Shown here piece by piece: positions 1 to 8,397 of a DNA stretch of 64,000 nt (positions are counted from its first letter, which is position 1; each line of letters begins with the position of its first letter). The notes beneath the pieces are model-generated. The model searched no databases. It was given only the letters and a program-made list of their open reading frames with translations, and was not told the origin of the DNA. A program made the translations under genes and the position numbers. The stretch is from Rhodococcus koreensis (lineage in GTDB: Bacteria; Actinomycetota; Actinomycetes; Mycobacteriales; Mycobacteriaceae), in contig NZ_FNSV01000005.1 in NCBI RefSeq assembly GCF_900105905.1, positions 1,798,001-1,862,000 on the forward strand. The letters are read 5' to 3'.

Positions 1-36
1 GGGGCGCGCAAGATGTGGGTGCGAAATCCCCCTCCC

Positions 37-48
37 TACCAGCTGGTA
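37..48. promoter_or_regulatory. 12-bp perfect palindrome upstream of the met leader
   Basis: The bases TACCAGCTGGTA form a perfect 12-bp palindrome about 70 bp before the SAM-IV aptamer. It could be an operator for the metY-metX promoter region or for a gene left of the window. No matching regulator can be named from the sequence, and no gene is visible in bases 1-110. Confidence 0.3.
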
Positions 49-116
49 ACTTTTCGCTGCCAGCGGGCCTGATCGGTGCCGTTTCCGGTCGCTTCGCCGC
101 AGCCGCTAAGATTCAA

Positions 117-262
117 CAGAGGTCATGAGTGCCAGCAACGAGCCCCGGCTAGCTGGCCGGCAACCCTCCGCCGCGGTGGGGTGCCCCGGGTGATGACCTG
201 GTTCCCTGATTCATACAACAGTCGGGTGACAAGCGCGGGTCCGACATCGGAGGTTCATGATG
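117..262 (+). promoter_or_regulatory. SAM-IV riboswitch in the metY leader
   Basis: The stretch from AGGTCATGAGTGCCAGC (about 120) through CCGGCAACCCTCC to GGGTGATGACCTGG (about 188) matches the conserved core of the actinobacterial SAM-IV riboswitch. The outer P1 stem pairs AGGTCAT near 120 with ATGACCT near 193-199. The following 60 bases, with CAACAGTCGGGTGAC, can supply the downstream pseudoknot elements of this class. It lies about 100 nt before metY, so high S-adenosylmethionine should reduce expression of the homocysteine-forming genes metY-metX. The core motif is seen directly; the extent of the 3' part is approximate. Confidence 0.88.
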
Positions 263-357
263 CGTTGTTGTTGTCGTAGATAGACCCCAGACAGCCCTGT
301 GCGCGAACGAACCAGTTCCTCGTCCGCGCCTCGTCAGACCACTGGAGTAGACAGCAC

Positions 358-1641
358 ATGACCGAGAACTGGTCGTTCGAGACCAAGCAGATCCACGCCG
401 GGCAGACGTCCGACGCGACCACCAAGGCGCGGGCGCTGCCGATCTACCAGACCACCTCGTACACGTTCGACAGCACCGATCACGCTGCCGCGCTGTTCGG
501 TCTGGCCGAGCCCGGCAACATCTACACCCGCATCATGAACCCCACCCAGGACGCCGTCGAGCAGCGCATCGCCGCCCTCGAAGGCGGCGTCGCCGCCCTC
601 ATGCTGTCGTCCGGGCAGGCCGCCGAGACGTTCGCGATCCTGAACCTCGCCGAGGCGGGCGACCACATCGTCTCCAGCCCGCGCCTGTACGGCGGCACCT
701 ACAACCTCTTCCACTACACGCTGCCCAAGCTCGGCATCGAGGTCTCGTTCGTCGAAGACCCCGACGACCTCGAGCAGTGGAAGAACGCGATCCGGGACAA
801 CACGAGGGCGTTCTACGGCGAGACCATCTCCAATCCCCGCAACGACGTGCTCGACCTGCCCGGCATCTCCGGCGTCGCACACCAGCACGGACTCCCGCTG
901 ATCGTCGACAACACCGTGGCCACCCCCTACCTGATCCGCCCGCTCGAGCACGGCGCGGACATCGTGGTGCACTCGGCCACCAAGTACCTCGGCGGTCACG
1001 GCACGGCCATCGCGGGCGTCATCGTCGACGGCGGCACGTTCGACTGGACCCAGGGCCGGCACAGCAGCTTCACCACCCCGGACCCGAGTTACCACGGCGT
1101 CGTCTACTCCGAACTCGGACCGCCCGCGTTCGCCCTCAAAGCCCGCGTGCAGTTGCTCCGCGACCTCGGTTCCGCGATCTCCCCGTTCAACGCGTTCCTC
1201 ATCGCGCAGGGCCTCGAGACGCTGAGCCTGCGGATGGAACGGCACGTGTCCAATGCGACCGCCGTCGCCCAGTACCTGGAGGCACGGCCGGAGATCGTGT
1301 CCGTCGGATACGCCGGGCTCCCGTCGTCACCGTGGTACGACCGGGCGAAGCAGATCGCGCCGAGGGGTGCGGGTGCCATCGTGACGTTCGAACTCGCCGG
1401 CGGCATCGACGCGGGCAAGAAGTTCGTCAACGCACTCACCCTCCACAGCCACGTCGCGAACATCGGTGACGTCCGCTCGCTGGTGATCCACCCGGCGTCC
1501 ACCACACACTCCCAGCTGACCCCGGAGGAGCAGGCCGCCAGCGGCGTCACCCCCGGACTGGTCCGCCTGGCGGTCGGCATCGAAGGGATCGACGACATCA
1601 TCGCCGATATCGAGTCCGGAATTACGGCGGCGGCATCTTGA
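358..1641 (+). CDS. metY: O-acetylhomoserine sulfhydrylase (MetY)
   Basis: This PLP enzyme of the Cys/Met-metabolism family makes homocysteine (or homocysteine-related products) from O-acetylhomoserine and sulfide in the cytoplasm. The 427-residue length is usual for the MetY branch, which is longer than MetB or MetC. The PLP-binding lysine is K209 in [11 protein letters not shown], and D184 in [10 protein letters not shown] is the cofactor aspartate. The start ATG follows a GGAG sequence. Its stop overlaps the metX start (TTGA), so the two are translationally coupled. A SAM-IV riboswitch in the leader indicates control by S-adenosylmethionine. It corresponds to M. tuberculosis metC (Rv3340), an older name for the same function. 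Confidence 0.96.
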   Translation: MTENWSFETKQIHAGQTSDATTKARALPIYQTTSYTFDSTDHAAALFGLAEPGNIYTRIMNPTQDAVEQRIAALEGGVAALMLSSGQAAETFAILNLAEAGDHIVSSPRLYGGTYNLFHYTLPKLGIEVSFVEDPDDLEQWKNAIRDNTRAFYGETISNPRNDVLDLPGISGVAHQHGLPLIVDNTVATPYLIRPLEHGADIVVHSATKYLGGHGTAIAGVIVDGGTFDWTQGRHSSFTTPDPSYHGVVYSELGPPAFALKARVQLLRDLGSAISPFNAFLIAQGLETLSLRMERHVSNATAVAQYLEARPEIVSVGYAGLPSSPWYDRAKQIAPRGAGAIVTFELAGGIDAGKKFVNALTLHSHVANIGDVRSLVIHPASTTHSQLTPEEQAASGVTPGLVRLAVGIEGIDDIIADIESGITAAAS

Positions 1642-2762
1642 CCGTGAGCGCAGTGCAGAACCTCCCCGTGGCCGACGGACGTCTCGGCACCGTCGACATC
1701 GGATCGCTCGAACTCGAGAACGGCGCGGTGATCCCGTCCGTGACTCTCGCCGTGCAGCGGTGGGGCGAACTGTCCCCGAACCGTGACAACGTGGTGCTCG
1801 TCGAGCACGCCCTCACCGGCGACTCCCACGTCACCGGCCCCGTCACCGACGAGCACCCCTCCCCCGGATGGTGGAGCGGAATGGTCGGTCCGGGTGCGCC
1901 GATCGACACCGACGAGTGGTGCGTCGTCGCGACCAACGTCCTCGGTGGCTGCCGCGGCACCACCGGTCCCGGTTCGGTCGCGGAGGACGGGCGCCCGTGG
2001 GGCAGCCGCTTCCCGGAGATCACCATCCGCGACCAGATCGCGGCCGAGAAGAAGTTCACCGACCTTCTGGGGATCGACAAGCTGGCGTCCGTGGTCGGTG
2101 GTTCGATGGGCGGCATGCGCGCGCTCGAGTGGGCCGTGACGTACCCGGACCAGGTTGCGTCGGCGCTCGTTCTCGCGGTCGGCGCCCGTGCGACCGCGGA
2201 TCAGATCGGCACGCAGACCACGCAGATCGAGGCCATCACCAGCGACCCCGACTGGCTGGGCGGCGACTACCACGGCACCGGCCGGACCCCCCGGACCGGA
2301 CTGCGCATCGCCCGCAGGATCGCGCACCTCACGTACCGCACCGAGAGCGAACTCGACTCTCGGTTCGCGAACTCGCCGCAGGACGGCGAGGACCCCTGGC
2401 GCGGCGGGCGGTACTCCGTCGAGAGCTACCTCCAGCACCAGGCCGACAAGCTGGTCGGCAGGTTCGACCCGGGCACGTACGTGCTGCTGTCCGAGGCCAT
2501 GAACCGGCACGACGTGGGCCGCGGCCGCGGGGGTATCTCGGCGGCGCTGGGGGCGATCACCGCACCCGTCATCGTGGGCGGCGTCGACTCCGACCGCCTG
2601 TACCCGATCCGCCTGCAGGAGGATCTGGCCGAGGACATCCCCACCTGCGACGGCCTGCGGGTACTCAACTCGCGGGACGGCCACGACGGGTTCCTCACCG
2701 AGGCTGCCGCCGTCGCGAAACTGCTGTCCGAAACGATGCAACTGGCACGCGCCGGGCGCTGA
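1638..2762 (+). CDS. metX: Homoserine O-acetyltransferase (MetX)
   Basis: MetX transfers acetyl from acetyl-CoA to homoserine, supplying the substrate of the preceding MetY. It is an alpha/beta-hydrolase-fold acyltransferase of 374 residues. The nucleophile is S156 in GGSMGGM, the family's diagnostic elbow, and a late histidine sits in SRDGHDGFL. The TTG start overlaps the metY stop; a GTG two codons downstream is an alternative. The pair forms one operon under the upstream SAM-IV riboswitch and ends at a hairpin before a convergent gene. Confidence 0.96.
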   Translation: MTVSAVQNLPVADGRLGTVDIGSLELENGAVIPSVTLAVQRWGELSPNRDNVVLVEHALTGDSHVTGPVTDEHPSPGWWSGMVGPGAPIDTDEWCVVATNVLGGCRGTTGPGSVAEDGRPWGSRFPEITIRDQIAAEKKFTDLLGIDKLASVVGGSMGGMRALEWAVTYPDQVASALVLAVGARATADQIGTQTTQIEAITSDPDWLGGDYHGTGRTPRTGLRIARRIAHLTYRTESELDSRFANSPQDGEDPWRGGRYSVESYLQHQADKLVGRFDPGTYVLLSEAMNRHDVGRGRGGISAALGAITAPVIVGGVDSDRLYPIRLQEDLAEDIPTCDGLRVLNSRDGHDGFLTEAAAVAKLLSETMQLARAGR

Positions 2763-2779
2763 TCCCGCGCCGGGCGACG

Positions 2780-2811
2780 CCCGCTCGGACCGTCAGTCGG
2801 TTCCGAGCGGG
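2780..2811. terminator. Hairpin between convergent metX and DUF3017 gene
   Basis: CCCGCTCGGA (2780-2789) and TCCGAGCGGG (2802-2811) are perfect inverted repeats around a 12-nt loop. It lies just past the metX stop and overlaps the last codons of the convergent membrane-protein gene, so it may terminate both. No U-tract follows, which is usual for high-GC actinobacteria. Confidence 0.6.
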
Positions 2812-3077
2812 TCGATCGACACGGCCAGCCAGACAATCGCGCCGCCGACGGCCACGAGTGCGCCCACGTCGAAGGCCTTGCTGCGCACCGCGAGCAGTCC
2901 GACGCGCTCCGACGGCATCGTCAACCGGAACGCTGCCGCGAGCAGGGTGGCGATACCGAACACGAACGCTCCCCGCCGCCACCGGTCCGCGAGCACGAAC
3001 ACCACGGCCACGACGATGACGACGAGGACTGCCAGCATCGGCAGGTTCTTCTTCGCGAACTGCCCCCAGTCGGCCAT
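2793..3077 (-). CDS. DUF3017 small membrane protein
   Basis: A protein of 94 residues with a short cytoplasmic head (MADWGQFAKKNLP) and three predicted membrane segments: LAVLVVIVVAVVFVLA, a second after RRGAFVFG, and VGALVAVGGAIVWLAV near the end. It matches the actinobacterial DUF3017 family, commonly found next to folD; its function is unknown. The frame can open at 3101 inside folD, but the ATG at 3077 lies one base after the folD stop and starts at the conserved MADW, so I prefer it. It is likely co-transcribed with folD. Confidence 0.82.
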   Translation of the reverse strand: MADWGQFAKKNLPMLAVLVVIVVAVVFVLADRWRRGAFVFGIATLLAAAFRLTMPSERVGLLAVRSKAFDVGALVAVGGAIVWLAVSIDPLGTD

Positions 3078-3078
3078 C

Positions 3079-3948
3079 TCAGCCGAGAGACGCTGCGACA
3101 CGCTCAGCCCGCTCCACGACGTTGGTCAGCAGGAACGCGCGGGTCAGCGGTCCGACCCCGCCGGGGTTCGGGGACAGGAAACCGGCGACCTCGGCGACGT
3201 CCGCCGCCACGTCGCCGCGCAGCCCGTCCTCGGTGCGGCTCACGCCCACGTCGAGTACCGCGGCGCCGGGCTTGACCATGTCGGCCGTCACCAGCCCGGG
3301 AACACCCGCCGCCGCGATGACGATGTCGGCGCGCCGGACCTCCGCTCCGAGGTCCCGCGTGCGGGTGTGGCAGAGGGTGACGGTGGCGTTCTCGCTGCGC
3401 CGGGTGAACAGCAGGCCGATCGGGCGGCCCACGGTGACACCGCGACCGACGACGACGACGTGCGCCCCCTCGATCGGGACCTCGTAGCGGCGCAGCAGGT
3501 GCAGGATTCCGCGCGGCGTGCACGGCAGCGGCGCTTCCTTGCCCAGCACCAGGCGGCCGAGGTTGACCGGGTGCAGGCCGTCGGCGTCCTTGTCGGGGTC
3601 GATGCGCTCGAGCGCGGCGTTCTCGTCGAGCTGCTTCGGCACCGGGAGCTGCACGATGTACCCGGTGCAGTCGGGGTTGGCGTTGAGCTCGTCGATGGTG
3701 GCGTCGAGCTTCTCCTGCGTGATGTCCGCGGGCAGGTCGCGGCGGATCGAGGTGATCCCGACCTTCGCGCAGTCGTTGTGCTTGCCGCGCACGTAAGCGG
3801 CCGACCCCGGGTCGTCCCCCACCAGAACGGTGCCGAGACCGGGCGTGATGCCCTTGTCCTTCAGGGCGCTCACCCGCACCTTCAGGTCTTCGAAAATCTC
3901 GTCGCGGGTCGCCTTGCCATCGAGGATCGTTGCAGTCACGTGCCCCAT
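3079..3948 (-). CDS. folD: Methylenetetrahydrofolate dehydrogenase/cyclohydrolase (FolD)
   Basis: FolD is bifunctional: it oxidises 5,10-methylene-THF with NADP and hydrolyses the methenyl product to 10-formyl-THF. The one-carbon units feed purine and fMet-tRNA synthesis. The 289 residues include the catalytic signature YVRGKHNDC near residue 53, the substrate motif [15 protein letters not shown], the dinucleotide loop GRGVTVGRP and the C-terminal signature [15 protein letters not shown]. It is followed at once by the DUF3017 membrane protein. Position in the folate/methionine neighbourhood matches mycobacterial Rv3356c. An alternative GTG start three codons downstream is possible. Confidence 0.96.
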   Translation of the reverse strand: MGHVTATILDGKATRDEIFEDLKVRVSALKDKGITPGLGTVLVGDDPGSAAYVRGKHNDCAKVGITSIRRDLPADITQEKLDATIDELNANPDCTGYIVQLPVPKQLDENAALERIDPDKDADGLHPVNLGRLVLGKEAPLPCTPRGILHLLRRYEVPIEGAHVVVVGRGVTVGRPIGLLFTRRSENATVTLCHTRTRDLGAEVRRADIVIAAAGVPGLVTADMVKPGAAVLDVGVSRTEDGLRGDVAADVAEVAGFLSPNPGGVGPLTRAFLLTNVVERAERVAASLG

Positions 3949-3972
3949 TCTCTCAGGTTCGCCGAACCAGTG

Positions 3973-4578
3973 TCAGGCAGGTTCCACCACGAGCCCGTTG
4001 GCCGTCGCGTACGCGATGGCCTGGGTGAGTTCGATCTGCGCCTTGTCCAGTGAGGCCGCCGTCCACAGGTTCGCGTCGACGTGCGCCCCGCGCAGGTCCG
4101 CGCCGTCGAATTTCGCGCCGCCGGTGCGGGCCCCGAACAGGTCCGCCGAGCGCAGCACGGCCCGGCGGAGGTCCGTGCGGACGAGGTTGGCTTCCCGGAA
4201 CCGGCAGTCCGTGAAATCGAGTCCGCGCAGGTCCGCGCCGCCCAACGACACGAGCGTGAAGTCGCACTCGTCGAAGACCATCGGGCGCAGCCGGCAGTTG
4301 TCGAACTCCGAACCGAGGAAGCTGCAATTGCGGAACTCGCTGTGCCACAGCGTCGTTCTGGTGAACGCGCACGAGCGGAACGCCGTCCCCACGTGGTGCG
4401 ACTCGGCGAGGTCGGCGCCCGTGAAATCGCATTCGGTGAAGATCACCGACTCGGTGCGGAGTTCGCTCAGGTCGGCGTCACGGAAGTTGCATTTCGTGTA
4501 GTGCCGCCGCTGCCAGTTCTGCGCGGGGAGCCGTGCGTCGCCGTAGTCCTCACCCACCACCTCTTCGACCGGATCCAT
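3973..4578 (-). CDS. mfpA: Pentapeptide-repeat protein, MfpA-type DNA mimic
   Basis: About 200 residues built almost entirely of A(D/N)LXX-type pentapeptides, which fold into a right-handed quadrilateral beta-helix. Segments such as LRTESVIFTECDFTGADLAE, TTLWHS and LGGADLRGLDF resemble M. tuberculosis MfpA (Rv3361c) closely as I recall it. MfpA is a dimer that mimics B-form DNA, binds gyrase and lowers fluoroquinolone susceptibility. The frame opens at 4599, but the second methionine (4578, MDPVEEVV) gives a better N-terminus and leaves room for a promoter shared with divergent trmL. The GTPase-linked conservon genes that accompany mfpA in mycobacteria are absent here. Confidence 0.8.
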   Translation of the reverse strand: MDPVEEVVGEDYGDARLPAQNWQRRHYTKCNFRDADLSELRTESVIFTECDFTGADLAESHHVGTAFRSCAFTRTTLWHSEFRNCSFLGSEFDNCRLRPMVFDECDFTLVSLGGADLRGLDFTDCRFREANLVRTDLRRAVLRSADLFGARTGGAKFDGADLRGAHVDANLWTAASLDKAQIELTQAIAYATANGLVVEPA

Positions 4579-4615
4579 GCGTCCATCATGCCGCCTCACG
4601 GTGTGGCCCTAAGCT

Positions 4616-5089
4616 GTGCGGGTGTTCCGAGTGATGTTCCACCAACCCCGAATCCCACCCAACACCGGCAACGCCATCCGCATGGTGGCGGGCACCGGTT
4701 GCGAACTGCACCTCGTGGGACCACTCGGGTTCGACCTGTCCGAGCCGAAACTCAAACGGGCCGGGCTCGACTACCACGACCTGGCGTCGGTGACCGTGCA
4801 CGAGAACCTGGAGGCGGCCTGGGCCGCGGTGGAACCGGCGCGGGTGTTCGCGTTCACCGCGCACGCCACCGTGTCGTACGCCGACATCGCCTACCGGCCA
4901 GGCGACGTCCTGCTGTTCGGTCCGGAGCCCACCGGACTGTCGGCGGAGGTGCTGGCCGATCCGCACGTGACGGAGCGGCTCCGCATCCCGATGCTGCCCG
5001 GCCGGCGGTCGCTGAACCTGTCCAACGCCGCGGCCCTCGTGACGTACGAGGCGTGGCGCCAGCACGGATTCAGCGGGGCTGCGCTGTAG
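4616..5089 (+). CDS. trmL: tRNA (cytidine/uridine-34 2'-O)-methyltransferase (TrmL)
   Basis: A SPOUT-class methyltransferase that 2'-O-methylates the wobble base of certain tRNA-Leu species using SAM. The 157 residues show the family motifs: HQPRIPPNTGNAIRM near the N-terminus, the knot loop DVLLFGPEPTGLS in the middle, and RIPMLPGRRSLNLSNAAAL near the end. The start is GTG at 4616, with a second GTG two codons later. Its last 20 bases overlap the 3' end of the convergent LysR gene. It corresponds to the SpoU-type gene Rv3366. Confidence 0.93.
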   Translation: MRVFRVMFHQPRIPPNTGNAIRMVAGTGCELHLVGPLGFDLSEPKLKRAGLDYHDLASVTVHENLEAAWAAVEPARVFAFTAHATVSYADIAYRPGDVLLFGPEPTGLSAEVLADPHVTERLRIPMLPGRRSLNLSNAAALVTYEAWRQHGFSGAAL

Positions 5090-6014
5090 CTCCGGCAGCC
5101 ATGGCCCCGACGCCCGCGGCGGCGCCCGCGCCGAGGGCGATGTCGAGGAAGTCGCGGGCCGCGCCCTGCACCCCGCGCACCGGGTCCCAGACGGCCGACA
5201 ACCGCCGCGGCAGCGTCAGCCCCTCCACCTGGACGGAGGCGAGCCTGCCGTCCGTCAGGTCGGCGGCGACCGCCAGCGAGGACAGCACCGCCGGAGCGTT
5301 GCCCGCCACGACGGCCGCCTTCACCGCCGTGCACGACGTCAGCTCCAGCAGCGGCGGGACGCACTGCGGGACCGCATTCTCGAGGGTTGTGCGTGTTCCG
5401 GACCCGGATTCCCGCTGGATCATCGGCGTCGCGGCGAGTTCGGACACCGGAATCGGCGACCGGCGCACCCATTCGTGCCCCGGCGGCACCACGACCACCA
5501 GGTGGTCGCGGCCGATCTCCCGCACCTGCAGTCCCGCCGGAATGTCCGGGCCCTCGACGAACCCGAGATCGGCCTCGCCCGACAGCACCCGGGCGGTCAC
5601 CTCCGACGAGTTCAGCAGCCGGACGTTCGTGACCACATTCGGGTACTTGCGCCGCATCGCGACGGTCCACCCGGGAACCAGATACTCGGCGATCGTCATG
5701 CTGGCCGCGACCGTCAGGCCGGCCTGCCGTTCCCCTCGCAGCGCCGCGACTCCCGACGCCAGCTCCTCCGCCGTGGCGAGGATGTGACTCGCCCATTCGA
5801 GGATGAGCGCACCCTCCGACGTGGGCCGCACCCCGCTGGCGCCGCGGCTGAACACCTTGATGCCGAACTGGCGCTCGGCCGACCGCACCCGGGCGCTGAC
5901 GGCCTGCTGGCTGAGCCCGTGCTCGCGCCCCGCCGCACCCATGCTTCCGAGCCGCTCGACGGACAACAGGACGTCGAGGGCACTGAGTTCGGGTACTCGG
6001 GGAGACAGCGGCAC
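5070..6014 (-). CDS. LysR-family transcriptional regulator
   Basis: A 314-residue LysR regulator. The N-terminal winged helix-turn-helix spans about residues 8-70 (LGSMGAAGREHGLSQQAVSA), followed by the effector-binding fold (LTVAASMTIAEYLVPGW, GEADLGFVEGPD, HLVVVVPPGHEW). The effector domain resembles the CysB/CbbR-like group, but the ligand cannot be told. It is divergent from a TDT-family transporter gene with a perfect 8-5-8 palindrome between them, so it probably controls that transporter and itself. The last residues after GAGAAAGVGAMAAG are low-complexity. Confidence 0.92.
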   Translation of the reverse strand: MPLSPRVPELSALDVLLSVERLGSMGAAGREHGLSQQAVSARVRSAERQFGIKVFSRGASGVRPTSEGALILEWASHILATAEELASGVAALRGERQAGLTVAASMTIAEYLVPGWTVAMRRKYPNVVTNVRLLNSSEVTARVLSGEADLGFVEGPDIPAGLQVREIGRDHLVVVVPPGHEWVRRSPIPVSELAATPMIQRESGSGTRTTLENAVPQCVPPLLELTSCTAVKAAVVAGNAPAVLSSLAVAADLTDGRLASVQVEGLTLPRRLSAVWDPVRGVQGAARDFLDIALGAGAAAGVGAMAAGATAQPR

Positions 6015-6028
6015 AACCCAAGGCTAGT

Positions 6029-6049
6029 CCCACAAACGTGATTTGTGGG
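6029..6049. promoter_or_regulatory. Palindromic LysR operator candidate
   Basis: CCCACAAA (6029-6036) and TTTGTGGG (6042-6049) form a perfect inverted repeat with a 5-base spacer in the 68-bp gap between the divergent LysR and transporter genes. Size, symmetry and location suit the recognition site of the adjacent LysR protein. It also argues against the transporter starting at GTG 6038, which would lie inside the palindrome. Confidence 0.6.
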
Positions 6050-6082
6050 CATTCAACGACAAGCCTTCTACCGGCCACGACG

Positions 6083-7153
6083 ATGCGACGGCAAGCTCTG
6101 GGTATGACCCCGAATTGGTTCGCAGCAGTGATGGGCACCGGCATCCTCGCAGTCGTCGCCGCCGCATTTCCGGCCGGCGTTCCGGTGGTCCGGACGGCCT
6201 CCGAGGTCTTCTGGCTGATCGCCGTGACGCTGCTCGTGCTGCTCACGACCGCACTGGTTCGGCACTGGATCCGCCGCCGCGACGACGCACTCGCCGACGC
6301 GCGCAGCCACACGATGTTCCCGTTCTACGGCGCCGTGTCGATGGCAGTGCTGACCGTCGGCGCCGGCACCGGATCCGCGGGTCACGCACTTCTCGGCGAC
6401 GTCGCCGTCCCCGCCTCGGCCACACTCTGGACGATCGGGACCGGCATCGGGCTCGTCACCTACGCCGTCATGGCCCGCAGGCTGACCCGGCCCCACCAGG
6501 TGACACCGGTGCCGTCCTGGCTCATGCCCGTAGTACCGCCCATGGTGTCGGCCGCCTCCGGATCCGCACTGGTCAAACACCTTCCCGAGGGCGCACCTCA
6601 GATCGCGATGCTGGTGGTCTGCTACTCGCTGTTCGCGCTGGCGCTGAGCGCCGCGGTGACCGTCGCCGTCGTCGTCGGCCGCCATCTGCTGAGCAACGGG
6701 CTCCCCGCCAACCCGCTCGTGCCGACGCTCTGGATTCCGCTCGGCGTGATCGGGCAGTCGGTGGCGGCGATCAATCTGCTCGGCGCGGCGTCCGGCCACG
6801 CCTGGCTCCACGCGGTGGGCGTCGTCTACGGGACCACCGTCGGCGCGCTCGGCGTCCTCGCCCTCGCGACCGTGGTCACCGTGACCGCCAGGGCCTTTCG
6901 CCGCGGGTTGACGTTCACCCCCAGCTGGTGGAGTTTCACGTTCCCCGTCGGAACCTGCGCGCTGGGAGCGAACTCCCTCGGCCTGGCGACGGACTCCGTC
7001 GTGATCGTCGGCGCAGGCGTGACCCTGTGGTGCGCGCTGGTCGTCATCTGGGGCACCGTCGCGGTCCACACACTGCGGCACGCCGCCGGGCGACTGGGTG
7101 AGCGCGGCGCCCGGGACGATTCCGCAGCCCACGCCTTCAGCTCGGCGCGCTGA
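6083..7153 (+). CDS. TDT/SLAC1-family transporter (C4-dicarboxylate, sulfite or tellurite type)
   Basis: A polytopic membrane protein with about ten hydrophobic segments, opening with NWFAAVMGTGILAVV, the signature N-terminus of the tellurite-resistance/dicarboxylate transporter (TDT) family that includes SLAC1, TehA, Mae1 and the sulfite exporter Ssu1. The substrate cannot be read from sequence. The divergent LysR regulator and sulfur-related neighbours (metY, a rhodanese) make sulfite or a small organic acid plausible. The frame opens at GTG 6038, inside a palindrome; ATG 6083 or ATG 6104 are more likely starts. The C-terminus is a short charged tail. Confidence 0.82.
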   Translation: MRRQALGMTPNWFAAVMGTGILAVVAAAFPAGVPVVRTASEVFWLIAVTLLVLLTTALVRHWIRRRDDALADARSHTMFPFYGAVSMAVLTVGAGTGSAGHALLGDVAVPASATLWTIGTGIGLVTYAVMARRLTRPHQVTPVPSWLMPVVPPMVSAASGSALVKHLPEGAPQIAMLVVCYSLFALALSAAVTVAVVVGRHLLSNGLPANPLVPTLWIPLGVIGQSVAAINLLGAASGHAWLHAVGVVYGTTVGALGVLALATVVTVTARAFRRGLTFTPSWWSFTFPVGTCALGANSLGLATDSVVIVGAGVTLWCALVVIWGTVAVHTLRHAAGRLGERGARDDSAAHAFSSAR

Positions 7154-7174
7154 CCACGAACCGTGACTCGGGTG

Positions 7175-7483
7175 TCAGGCGCCCGACTCGACGGGGCGTC
7201 CGGACTGCATCCACGCGGACGTCCCGCCCGCCACCGACACGGCGTTGATCCCCCGCGCATTCAGGTACTCCGCCGCCTGCAGGCTCCGGCCGCCGACCGC
7301 GCAGATCACGTAGACGACGTCGGCCTCCGGGATCTCGTCCACGCGCGCGACGAACTCGCTGAGCGGAATCAGTGTCACTCCCGGAACCCGGGCCTGGGCG
7401 TATTCGTCGGCCTCGCGCACGTCGATGACGGGGGCACCCGACGCCAACGCGCCGTCCAGGGCATTCAGGTCGACTTCGATCAT
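7175..7483 (-). CDS. Single-domain rhodanese-like protein
   Basis: A 102-residue stand-alone rhodanese domain. It has VIDVREADEYAQARVPG near residues 19-35 and the active-site loop VICAVGGRS with the catalytic cysteine near position 61, so it could carry persulfide sulfur. The six-residue loop is the size that fits a sulfur substrate. It overlaps the upstream DUF4349 lipoprotein gene by ATGA (4 nt), so the two are co-translated. The physiological acceptor is unknown. Confidence 0.9.
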   Translation of the reverse strand: MIEVDLNALDGALASGAPVIDVREADEYAQARVPGVTLIPLSEFVARVDEIPEADVVYVICAVGGRSLQAAEYLNARGINAVSVAGGTSAWMQSGRPVESGA

Positions 7484-8373
7484 TGCGTCTTCGCCTCTTC
7501 TCGTTCCGGCGCCGGTCCCGACGGGGGTCCGGGCGGCCTGTTGTACATCCGGCGCAGACGGTACGCGCCGTACACGACCAGTGCGATGACGGCCACGAAA
7601 CCGAACCAGGGAATCAGCGCCCCGACGACCACGGCGCCGGCCGCGATCGCCGACAGCAGGGCGTTCCAGCCCGCGACGACGCCTTCCCAGAAGTTGTCCG
7701 GACCGGGACTGGGCGGCTCGACATCGGTGGAGGTGACGTCGACCATGAGTGTGGCCAGTGCCACCTGGTCGCTCAGCGTCCGCTTCTGGGCGGTGAGGCT
7801 GTCCAGTTCGCCCTGCCGCTCCGACAACGCTTTCTCGGCCTCGATCAGATCCGCGGTGTTCGCGGCCGACGTGATGAGCCCCTGCAGACGGGTGACGGAC
7901 GCCGTCAATGCGTTGATCCGGGCGTCGAGATCCTGCGACTGCATCGTCACGTCGCTCTTCGTGACGCTGACGCTGGTGACCTTGCCCAGTTCCCGCAGAT
8001 CGTCCAACGTCCGGGTGAGCGAGTCGGCGGGCACCCGGATGGTCAGGGAACTGCTGGCGTCCTGGTCGTCGGAGCCCGGCTGTTCGGTGAGCTGGTCGAC
8101 GCGCCCGCCCAGATCGTCGACCTTGTCCACGATCTGCCTGCCGACGGCCACCGGGTCGTCCGCGGTGAGCGCGACCTGACCGGTGATGATCTCCTGGCGG
8201 TCGGTGGGGGCCTGGTCTTTCGCGGGCGCCTGCACTGCCCCGCCGATTTCCATCTGGCTCGAGTCCCCGGGCGACGGGGCGGGTGTCTGCTGGGAGGAGT
8301 CGCTGTCGATCTCACCACACCCCGCGAGCGTCAGCGTAGCCACGACGATCGCCGACAACACGTATCTCCTCAT
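7480..8373 (-). CDS. DUF4349 lipoprotein
   Basis: A 297-residue envelope protein. A signal peptide ends in the lipobox LTLAGC (cysteine 19), followed by a Ser/Pro-rich linker. The DUF4349 domain contains a heptad-like coiled coil near ITSAANTADLIEAEKAL and a C-terminal membrane segment (LLSAIAAGAVVVGALIPW and the next stretch) with a basic tail. The family is found in many actinobacteria and bacteroidetes, and its role is unknown. Its stop overlaps the rhodanese start by 4 nt. It lies immediately downstream of dnaE2 in the same direction, 24 nt away, so read-through from the SOS promoter is possible. Confidence 0.85.
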   Translation of the reverse strand: MRRYVLSAIVVATLTLAGCGEIDSDSSQQTPAPSPGDSSQMEIGGAVQAPAKDQAPTDRQEIITGQVALTADDPVAVGRQIVDKVDDLGGRVDQLTEQPGSDDQDASSSLTIRVPADSLTRTLDDLRELGKVTSVSVTKSDVTMQSQDLDARINALTASVTRLQGLITSAANTADLIEAEKALSERQGELDSLTAQKRTLSDQVALATLMVDVTSTDVEPPSPGPDNFWEGVVAGWNALLSAIAAGAVVVGALIPWFGFVAVIALVVYGAYRLRRMYNRPPGPPSGPAPEREEAKTQ

Positions 8374-8397
8374 GACCAGATGCTAGCGGTGCGGGGC

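Noticed and set aside
334..1245. Long minus-strand open frame opposite metY
   Set aside because: It is an antisense shadow of the real metY gene, Arg/Gly/Val-rich with no domain, which is common in high-GC DNA.
1104..2741. 545-codon minus-strand frame across metY-metX
   Set aside because: It lies fully opposite two confident genes and has the composition of a reverse-complement frame.
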